A program made the translations under genes and the position numbers. Shown piece by piece: positions 1 through 5,273 of a DNA stretch of 64,000 nt (within the stretch, counting starts at the first letter, position 1; each line of letters opens with the position of its first letter). Source of the DNA: Actinomycetaceae bacterium (lineage in GTDB: Bacteria > Actinomycetota > Actinomycetes > Actinomycetales > Actinomycetaceae). The stretch is from contig JAUNAP010000005.1 of the NCBI GenBank assembly GCA_030527545.1, forward strand, positions 1 to 64,000, given 5' to 3'. The notes beneath the pieces were generated by a model. That model saw nothing but the letters and a program-made list of their open reading frames with translations, was not told the DNA's origin and did not search any database.

Positions 1-142
1 TGGTGTCACTCGGGTCCGTTTGGGTGCCCTCGTCGTTCGTGTCGCTTTGGTCCGTTTGGGTGCCCTGGTCCGTGGTGTCACTCGGGTCGGTCTGGGTGCC
101 CTCGTCCTTGGTCTCGGTCGGATCGGTCTGAGTGCCGGCATC
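1..142 (-). repeat. 36-bp tandem repeats coding a DEGTQTDPSDTT-type linker in the sialidase
   Basis: Read on the minus strand, four consecutive 12-codon units occupy 107-142, 71-106, 35-70 and 1-34 (last one cut by the edge). They encode DAGTQTDPTETK, DEGTQTDPSDTT, DQGTQTDQSDTN and DEGTQTDPSDT. The period is exactly 36 bp and the units differ mainly at the P/Q, S/T and last positions. Such Thr/Ser/Asp-rich repeats usually form an extended stalk between a surface enzyme and its anchor, and copy number can vary between strains. Confidence 0.9.
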
Positions 143-1741
143 GACCAGATCGCACTGGGGGTCTTCTCCCAGCCATTCCATGGAGAACGGCATGTAGGTG
201 ATCGTGGGGCCCGCCGATTCGTAGAGCAGGCCGTAGTGACCCGGCTCCGGCAGCGCCGTCATCGTCGAATACTGCATCGATCCCGATTCGAACACCTTGC
301 CAGACGTCCACGTCTTACCGTCGTTGTAGGAGACGCGAATCGTCCCCTTCGTACGCGAATTGGTCGTTGCCGCGTTCGAGAAGAGCAGGATCTTGGCGCA
401 GCGCGACCCCTCGGGCGCGTTCGGGTAGGCCCGGATGATCGAGGCGTTGTTGCGGGGATCAACGAGCGTGTGGTCGGCCTTGACCTCCGAATAGGTTTGT
501 CCGCCATCCCTGGAGTAGGCGACCCACCGTGCCGCGGGGCTGCCGCTACCCTGGGTGCGGGAATTGACCATGAGCGTCCCGTCAGACAGCTCGACGACCT
601 TGTTCTCATCCATGCGATAAGGCTCGCGGCCGTTAATAATCACACCGAAGGGCGTGCCCGCCTTCCAGGTCTTCCCGTGATCGTCGGAATACACCGACAC
701 CGCACGCATCTCGAGGCCGTTTTGCACGTAATTGACGGCGAACTGCTGGACGAGACGCCCCGCATGGTCGCCATAGCGCAGCTGGATACCTTCGCCCGAG
801 GTGGCAAACCGGCCGTATTCCTTCTCCGGATCGCCCGTGATGTCCTCGGTAATGACACGGGGAGTCGACCAGGTGAGGCCGTTGTCCTTCGACGACGTTA
901 CTGCCGCGTGGATGACGTTGCGGTTGTTCGGGTCGGTGCCGAGACCGGAAGCCGCGATCCCGCGATCGAACGACTTGACGAAGAACGCGAAAATCTCACC
1001 GGTTTCGCGGTCGGTGACGAAGGAAGGATCGGAGTAGCCATACTTGTCCGCACCTTTCTTACCAGCGGCGATCGTCATCGGGGCGCTCCACGTCTTGCCG
1101 CCGTCCTTCGAGATCCGGCCGATGATGGAATTGGCTTGCGGGGCATCAGCGCAACCGTCGGGCCTGCCGTCCCAAGCGGCGATGATCCAGCCGTTGTTTG
1201 CGGTCGTGAGGGCGGGAATGCGGTGACAGGCGAAGCCGGCGAGACCCGCCGTTGCGAGGTTGCGCTTGACGCCGTCAGCTAGTTCAACCGGTTCAATCTT
1301 CACGGTCGGGGCCTGCGCCGTGATACCGGTCTTGATGACGTCCTCGCCCTCCCTGTCCCGCGTGGCATCGAAGGTGACGGTCGGGGTGAATCCGGACGTG
1401 ACATCGTCGACGCCCGTGACGTGGTATCCGAAGGTGCACTTCTTAGTGGCCTTCGGGGCGAGCTTGGCCCACCGGCAGTTCTTTGCTGCGCCCACCGCCA
1501 CATCGCTCATGTTCGACGTGCGCGGATAGGCCGTGATCGGTGTGTCGGTGTTGTTCGTGTAGCTGATCGTGTAGGTGAGCCTGTCTCCCTCGCGCACGGT
1601 GTCGCCTAGATTGTCGGTGCGCTCGATGGTGACGGTGAGTGGGTCTTTCGGATCGTCGGCAAACGCGGGTATGGGCGCCGCCCACATGAGGGCGGAGGCC
1701 GCTGCAACTCCGGCGAGGGCACGCAGAGTTGGTCGCTTCAT
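1..1741 (-). CDS. Secreted exo-alpha-sialidase (neuraminidase), 3' end beyond window
   Basis: Releases terminal sialic acid from host glycans outside the cell. Reading the minus strand from ATG 1741, which has AAGGAG at 1750-1755, gives at least 580 residues with no stop before the window edge. A signal peptide of about 28 residues ends in AFA. It is followed by an Ig-like region of about 120 residues. The catalytic beta-propeller then shows the arginine motif HRIP (about 173-176, FRIP in most relatives) and five Asp-box repeats: SKDGGKTW, SKDNGLTW, SDDHGKTW, SRDGGQTY and SYNDGKTW. A Glu lies in DENKVVELSDG, and the nucleophile Tyr is near residue 507 in GLLYES. After the propeller the protein enters 12-residue Thr/Asp/Gln repeats that reach the edge; a wall anchor may lie beyond. 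The family call is firm, the anchoring unknown. Confidence 0.93.
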   Translation of the reverse strand, partial: MKRPTLRALAGVAAASALMWAAPIPAFADDPKDPLTVTIERTDNLGDTVREGDRLTYTISYTNNTDTPITAYPRTSNMSDVAVGAAKNCRWAKLAPKATKKCTFGYHVTGVDDVTSGFTPTVTFDATRDREGEDVIKTGITAQAPTVKIEPVELADGVKRNLATAGLAGFACHRIPALTTANNGWIIAAWDGRPDGCADAPQANSIIGRISKDGGKTWSAPMTIAAGKKGADKYGYSDPSFVTDRETGEIFAFFVKSFDRGIAASGLGTDPNNRNVIHAAVTSSKDNGLTWSTPRVITEDITGDPEKEYGRFATSGEGIQLRYGDHAGRLVQQFAVNYVQNGLEMRAVSVYSDDHGKTWKAGTPFGVIINGREPYRMDENKVVELSDGTLMVNSRTQGSGSPAARWVAYSRDGGQTYSEVKADHTLVDPRNNASIIRAYPNAPEGSRCAKILLFSNAATTNSRTKGTIRVSYNDGKTWTSGKVFESGSMQYSTMTALPEPGHYGLLYESAGPTITYMPFSMEWLGEDPQCDLVDAGTQTDPTETKDEGTQTDPSDTTDQGTQTDQSDTNDEGTQTDPSDT

Positions 1742-1764
1742 TGTCGGTACTCCTTGTGTCGGGG

Positions 1765-1780
1765 CCTGCAAATGTGCAGG
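1765..1780 (-). promoter_or_regulatory. Hairpin in the sialidase mRNA leader
   Basis: Perfect 6-bp inverted repeat CCTGCA / TGCAGG around AATG, 24-39 bp upstream of the sialidase ATG and just before its ribosome-binding site. It lies within the predicted 5' untranslated region and could fold in the RNA. No T-run follows. Confidence 0.4.
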
Positions 1781-1781
1781 T

Positions 1782-1795
1782 GTCAGACATCTGAC
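1782..1795 (-). promoter_or_regulatory. Candidate repressor operator at the sialidase transcription start
   Basis: Near-perfect dyad GTCAGA-CA-TCTGAC. It begins 6 bp downstream of the predicted -10 box (TAGACT, 1802-1807 minus), so it should cover the transcription start, where a bound repressor would block initiation. The size and symmetry suit a GntR-type dimer, the family that includes sialic-acid regulators such as NanR, but no regulator gene is present in this window to link it to. Confidence 0.45.
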
Positions 1796-1801
1796 GCATT
1801 G

Positions 1802-1807
1802 AGTCTA
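1802..1807 (-). promoter_or_regulatory. -10 box for the sialidase gene
   Basis: TAGACT on the minus strand matches the TANNNT consensus. Initiation about 7 nt downstream gives a leader of about 54 nt that holds the dyad, the hairpin and AAGGAG. No convincing -35 hexamer is seen, which would fit a regulated promoter. Confidence 0.5.
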
Positions 1808-1877
1808 GATGAGGGGCTCACATGGGACGCATGTATGGTGATTTTCTCATCTTCCTGCCCCTGTGTGATCTTCCACA

Positions 1878-1883
1878 TAGGAT
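1878..1883 (+). promoter_or_regulatory. -10 box of a leaderless transcript (yciO)
   Basis: TAGGAT, then 6 nt, then ATG at 1890. No Shine-Dalgarno sequence can fit between, so transcription would start at or next to the start codon. Confidence 0.55.
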
Positions 1884-1889
1884 GGCCGT

Positions 1890-2519
1890 ATGACTGCCTA
1901 TCTCGATATCCACCCCGTCGATCCACAGCCACGACTCATCCGCAAGGCCGCCGACATCGTCCGCGACGGCGGAGTTATCGCCTATCCCACGGACTCGGGG
2001 TATGCAATCGGATGCCAGCTCGGCAACAAAGAAGGGCTCGAACGCATCAGTCGCATCCGCAAGATCCCCTCGACACACAATTTCACGCTCGTGTGCCACG
2101 ACTTCAAGCAGCTCGGACAACTCGTCATCGTCGACAACGCCGCCTACCGGCTCATCAAAGCCCTCACCCCGGGCCCCTTCACCTTCATCATGAAGGGCGA
2201 CGCCATCGTCCCGCGGATCATGGTCAATCCCAAGCGTAAAACGGTGGGGGCACGCATCCCCGACCACAAGACGGCGCTCGCGCTCGTCGACGAACTCGGC
2301 GAGCCCCTCATGTCATCAACCCTCATTCTGCCCGGCCGCGACGAGCCCGAAACGAACGGATGGAGCATCCGTGAAGAGATCGGTCACATGCTCGACGGTG
2401 TCGTTGAAGGCGAAATAGGGGATGCGGGGGCTACAACCGTCATCGACATGACCCTGCCCGACGGTCCCGCGATCGTTCGCGAGGGGGCGGGTGACGCCTC
2501 AGACTATCTCGTCTCCTGA
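1890..2519 (+). CDS. yciO: YciO/Sua5 family protein (threonylcarbamoyl-AMP synthase-like)
   Basis: 209 residues with the YrdC/Sua5 fold. Members condense threonine, bicarbonate and ATP to threonylcarbamoyl-AMP for the t6A base of ANN-reading tRNAs. Seen here are GGVIAYPTDSGYAIGCQLG near the N-terminus, the KRKTVGARIPDH loop and the SSTLILPG segment, which resemble the stand-alone YciO subgroup rather than the Sua5/TsaC subgroup proper. Whether YciO proteins are the main t6A enzyme or an auxiliary one is unsettled, so function is given at family level. The gene appears monocistronic with its own leaderless promoter, and rarA follows after 38 nt with another. Confidence 0.85.
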   Translation: MTAYLDIHPVDPQPRLIRKAADIVRDGGVIAYPTDSGYAIGCQLGNKEGLERISRIRKIPSTHNFTLVCHDFKQLGQLVIVDNAAYRLIKALTPGPFTFIMKGDAIVPRIMVNPKRKTVGARIPDHKTALALVDELGEPLMSSTLILPGRDEPETNGWSIREEIGHMLDGVVEGEIGDAGATTVIDMTLPDGPAIVREGAGDASDYLVS

Positions 2520-2544
2520 CCGCTCATCGTTTGAGTGAGGACCC

Positions 2545-2550
2545 TAAGCT
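2545..2550 (+). promoter_or_regulatory. -10 box of a leaderless transcript (rarA)
   Basis: TAAGCT, then 7 nt (GGAGGGG), then ATG 2558. The purine-rich stretch touches the ATG and is too close to act as a normal ribosome-binding site, so a leaderless start is the better reading. Confidence 0.5.
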
Positions 2551-2557
2551 GGAGGGG

Positions 2558-3880
2558 ATGGACCTCTTCGACGATGCCTTAATGACGACGAGCGGGGTGC
2601 CCGCACCTGACGCGACGGCCCCCCTGGCCGTGAGAATGCGCCCGCGTAGTCTCGATGAGGTCGTCGGTCAGGACCACCTGACCGCCCCCGGAACGCCCCT
2701 GCGTCGCCTCATCGATGGACGCTCCTCTCAGGCGGTGAGCTCGGTCATCATGTGGGGAGGGCCGGGGACGGGCAAAACAACGCTTGCCTACCTCATCGCC
2801 TCCACTGGCGGACGACACTTCGTCGAAGTTTCTGCCGTCTCCGCCGGCATTGCCCAGGTGCGCCAGGTTATTGCGGACGCGAAACGACGTCTGGGCGTGA
2901 CCGGAGAACAGACTGTCCTCTTCATCGACGAGGTCCATCGATTCTCGAAGTCTCAACAGGACGCCCTTCTCCCCGCGGTCGAAAACCGCTGGATCGTCCT
3001 CGTAGCGGCAACGACCGAGAATCCAGCGTTCTCGGTCATCTCTCCGCTCATTTCTCGATCTCTCGTCGTGTCGCTCAACGAACTGACCGCAAGAGATGTC
3101 GGCGTTGTCATCGACAGGGCTCTCGCCGATGAACGCGGACTGTCCGGAGCGCACGACCTCGATGCGGATGCCCGCGAGCAACTCATTCGCTATGCCGGCG
3201 CCGATGCCCGTCGAGCTCTCACCCTGCTCGAGGCTTCCGCGAGCACGGCCGGAGACGGTAAGCGGCGGACGATCACGCCCGAGGACGTTGCCCAGGCCGC
3301 CAACAAACGCTACGTCGCCTACGACGTTGATGACCACTACGATGTCATCTCTGCCTTCATCAAATCGATGAGGGGATCCGATCCCGATGCCGCCATCCAC
3401 TATCTCGCCCGCATGATCGAGGCCGGCGAGGATCCGCGTTTTATTGCGCGTCGCATTATGATCTGTGCCGCGGAAGACGTGGGCCTGGCCGATCCCAACG
3501 CGCTCGAACTTGCCGTCGCTGCCGCCCAATGCGTCGAAAAGATCGGCATGCCCGAGGGGCGTATTCCCCTGGCCGAGGCGACGATAGCGGTCGCCCTCGC
3601 GCCTAAGTCGAACCGGGCCTACCTAGCCATCAATGCGGCCATCGCCGACGTGCGCGCGGGCAAGGGCGGTCCTGTTCCGTCCTATCTGCGTGACCAGCAT
3701 CACCCGGGGGCTAGTGGCGGATACCTGTATGCGCACGATTATCCTCGCGCCATCACGCCCCAGGCCTACGCGCCCGACGACGTAGCAGGCACCGTCTACT
3801 ACGAACCGGGCGCAAGAGGGTGGGAAATCACACTGCGCCAACGCCTCGACACCATTCGTCAACTGCGTGGCATGCGCTAA
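2558..3880 (+). CDS. rarA: Replication-associated recombination protein RarA (MgsA), AAA+ ATPase
   Basis: 440 residues. RarA is a clamp-loader-like AAA+ ATPase that acts at stalled replication forks. Seen are MRPRSLDEVVGQDHL, Walker A GGPGTGKTT, Walker B LFIDEVHRF, sensor 1 AATTENP, an arginine finger region in the SRS segment, and the C-terminal tetramerisation region with the conserved YLRDQHH stretch. An in-frame TTG at 2531 would add nine residues. I prefer ATG 2558 because family members begin MDLFD and a -10 box is suitably placed. Its stop TAA forms part of the next promoter. Mycobacteria also place this gene near alaS. Confidence 0.95.
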   Translation: MDLFDDALMTTSGVPAPDATAPLAVRMRPRSLDEVVGQDHLTAPGTPLRRLIDGRSSQAVSSVIMWGGPGTGKTTLAYLIASTGGRHFVEVSAVSAGIAQVRQVIADAKRRLGVTGEQTVLFIDEVHRFSKSQQDALLPAVENRWIVLVAATTENPAFSVISPLISRSLVVSLNELTARDVGVVIDRALADERGLSGAHDLDADAREQLIRYAGADARRALTLLEASASTAGDGKRRTITPEDVAQAANKRYVAYDVDDHYDVISAFIKSMRGSDPDAAIHYLARMIEAGEDPRFIARRIMICAAEDVGLADPNALELAVAAAQCVEKIGMPEGRIPLAEATIAVALAPKSNRAYLAINAAIADVRAGKGGPVPSYLRDQHHPGASGGYLYAHDYPRAITPQAYAPDDVAGTVYYEPGARGWEITLRQRLDTIRQLRGMR

Positions 3881-3883
3881 GCT
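3878..3883 (+). promoter_or_regulatory. -10 box for rpsD, overlapping the rarA stop codon
   Basis: TAAGCT, whose first three bases are the rarA stop TAA. Initiation near 3890 gives a leader of about 97 nt before rpsD. A weak -35 (TTCGTC, 3855-3860) stands 17 bp upstream. Confidence 0.5.
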
Positions 3884-3889
3884 GGACCG

Positions 3890-3986
3890 GCTGCCTTGCA
3901 GCATCCGGGGTCTTAGCCACCAAGGTAGGCCCCATGACCCTTACGGGTCGTGAATCATACATTCGGATAGAAAAGGTGATGCCCCA
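3890..3986 (+). promoter_or_regulatory. Structured leader of rpsD
   Basis: Untranslated stretch with two potential stems. GGGG (about 3907-3910) can pair with CCCC (about 3929-3932), with CTT/AAG pairing inside. A small hairpin GACCC-TTAC-GGGTC lies at 3936-3949. Ribosomal protein S4 represses its own mRNA in several bacteria, so an S4-binding leader is possible. This is inference; I do not recognise a defined Rfam leader. Confidence 0.35.
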
Positions 3987-4610
3987 ATGGCAAACAACCG
4001 TAGTCGCAAGCAGGTGCGCCTCTCGCGCGCCCTGGGAATTGCTCTCACCCCGAAGGCCCAGCGCTACCTCGATAAGCGCCCGTACGGTCCCGGCGAGCAC
4101 GGGCGTGCCCGTCGCCGCAACGAGTCCGATTACGCGGTTCGTCTCAAGGAAAAGCAGCGTCTGCGCGCCCAGTACAACATCCGTGAGGCCCAGATGCGCC
4201 GCGCCTTCGAGGAGGCCCGCCGCATGAGTGGCATGACGGGTGAGAACCTCGTTCAGCTTCTCGAGTCGCGTCTTGACGCTCTCGTGTTGCGTGCGGGCTT
4301 CGCTCGCACGATGCCGCAGGCCCGTCAGATCGTCGTTCACCGTCACATTCTCGTCGACGGCAAGATCGTTGATCGCCCGTCCTTCCGCGTCAAGCCCGGG
4401 CAGGTCATTCAGGTCAAGCCCGCTTCGCAGGTGAAGGATCCGTTCCAGGTTGCGGCCGCCGGTGCGCACCGTGACGTCCTGCCGGACGTTCCCGGTTACC
4501 TCGACGTCGAGATCGAGAAGCTCCAGGCCACGCTCACGCGTAAGCCGCAGCGCGACGAGGTCCCGGTCGTGTGCGACGTCCAGCTGGTCGTCGAGCACTA
4601 CTCGCGCTAA
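3987..4610 (+). CDS. rpsD: 30S ribosomal protein S4
   Basis: 207 residues. S4 binds 16S rRNA early in small-subunit assembly and helps control decoding accuracy. The N-terminus carries a Lys/Arg-rich region (RSRKQVRLSRALG) without the zinc-cysteine cluster of some S4 proteins. An S4 RNA-binding domain (RLDALVLRAGFARTMPQARQ onward) spans about residues 90-155. Here S4 is a single-gene transcript closed by a strong terminator rather than part of the alpha operon, which is common where an rpsD paralogue is split off. Codon use is strongly biased to C/G-ending codons, as expected for high expression. Confidence 0.97.
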   Translation: MANNRSRKQVRLSRALGIALTPKAQRYLDKRPYGPGEHGRARRRNESDYAVRLKEKQRLRAQYNIREAQMRRAFEEARRMSGMTGENLVQLLESRLDALVLRAGFARTMPQARQIVVHRHILVDGKIVDRPSFRVKPGQVIQVKPASQVKDPFQVAAAGAHRDVLPDVPGYLDVEIEKLQATLTRKPQRDEVPVVCDVQLVVEHYSR

Positions 4611-4623
4611 TCGAATGGTGGTG

Positions 4624-4665
4624 GCGGCCCCGCACCGGATCGGTCCGGGCGGGGCCGCTTCCTTG
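4624..4665 (+). terminator. Rho-independent-type terminator of rpsD
   Basis: Perfect 10-bp stem GCGGCCCCGC / GCGGGGCCGC, extended inside by CCGGA / TCCGG, followed by CTTCCTTGTT. The stem is very stable and the T-run is weak, as is frequent in high-GC actinobacteria. Confidence 0.85.
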
Positions 4666-4667
4666 TT

Positions 4668-4687
4668 GTAGGGTTGAGTGACCCTAC
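4668..4687 (+). promoter_or_regulatory. Inverted repeat GTAGGGT-TGAGTG-ACCCTAC upstream of the DUF948 gene
   Basis: Perfect 7-bp arms around 6 nt, 17 bp before the ATG of the next gene and directly after the rpsD terminator. The left arm contains TAGGGT, a possible -10 hexamer, so the repeat may be an operator over that promoter or a hairpin at the 5' end of the mRNA. Confidence 0.45.
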
Positions 4688-4704
4688 GTTGAAAGGAATG
4701 CCGG

Positions 4705-5070
4705 ATGTCGCTGGGTAGTATTGCCGGTCTCATCGCAGCTGTCGCCTTTGCCATCCTCGTGGCTGTCACAGCCGTCCCGCTCATCAAGCTGGGGCGCGTC
4801 TTCGACGAGTTGCGTGTCTCAATTAAAGACGTCACTGTCAATGCGAACGAGACGCTGAGCGAAGCCAATAAGGTCGTTCGGGACACGGGAGCGCAGTTGA
4901 CACGCGTAGACGCGGTGACCACGTCGGCCGCCCAAGTCGCCCAGGACGTTTCCGCACTGTCCGCACTCACATCGGCGACGCTGGGCGCTCCACTTATCAA
5001 GATCGCGGCGTTCTCTCACGCCGCCCGCCGTGTGCTGCGAGCCAAGAAAGGGGGCCGCGAGGACTCGTGA
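4705..5070 (+). CDS. DUF948 family small membrane protein
   Basis: 121 residues. One N-terminal membrane helix (SIAGLIAAVAFAILVAVTAVPLIKL, about residues 4-29) is followed by a heptad-like region rich in Val, Thr and Ala (about 35-90) and a basic C-terminus. This is the DUF948 arrangement commonly found just upstream of alaS in actinobacteria; function unknown. AAAGGAA at 4691-4697 serves the ATG. It overlaps the next gene by GTGA, so the two are probably made together, with alaS 27 nt further on. Confidence 0.8.
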   Translation: MSLGSIAGLIAAVAFAILVAVTAVPLIKLGRVFDELRVSIKDVTVNANETLSEANKVVRDTGAQLTRVDAVTTSAAQVAQDVSALSALTSATLGAPLIKIAAFSHAARRVLRAKKGGREDS

Positions 5071-5246
5071 AGGCCATCAAAATCACCCTTGTCGTTGCGG
5101 GTCTGACCGCCCTCGCCATTGGTGCGTGCCCACCCGCCCGAGCACGCGTCACCTCCTTTGCCTCTGACTTCGCATCGGCCTTCGCCGAACACGAGGCGCG
5201 GCTGAGGTCGGCGCTCGTACCTGACACGGTGCCCCTTAATCTCTAA
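5067..5246 (+). CDS. Small secreted or membrane-tethered protein, 59 residues
   Basis: Starts at GTG 5067 inside the stop of the DUF948 gene (GTGA overlap). The N-terminus is hydrophobic (about residues 4-20, IKITLVVAGLTALAIGAC), followed by an Ala/Arg-rich tail. It could be a membrane anchor or a signal peptide; a Cys near residue 21 is not in a clear lipobox. Actinobacteria commonly carry a short membrane protein at this place between the DUF948 gene and alaS. The overlap and conserved context are the support; function unknown. Confidence 0.6.
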   Translation: MKAIKITLVVAGLTALAIGACPPARARVTSFASDFASAFAEHEARLRSALVPDTVPLNL

Positions 5247-5273
5247 CGATCATCTCTACGAGGTATTTTCCAC

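Noticed and set aside
1-142. Tandem repeats considered as a CRISPR array
   Set aside because: The 36-bp units are contiguous with no spacers and encode an in-frame protein repeat.
20-1282. 420-codon open frame on the plus strand
   Set aside because: It is antisense to the sialidase, whose minus-strand frame has a signal peptide, Asp boxes and a catalytic Tyr. The plus frame is Arg/Gly/Val-rich low-complexity translation, a usual shadow in high-GC DNA.
2579-3529. 316-codon minus-strand frame opposite rarA
   Set aside because: Shadow of the RarA coding sequence; no recognisable motif and no start signal. The same applies to the long frames opposite alaS (5256-6140, 6348-6983), aroC (11449-12459), carB (19987-20874) and pyrC (17381-18454).
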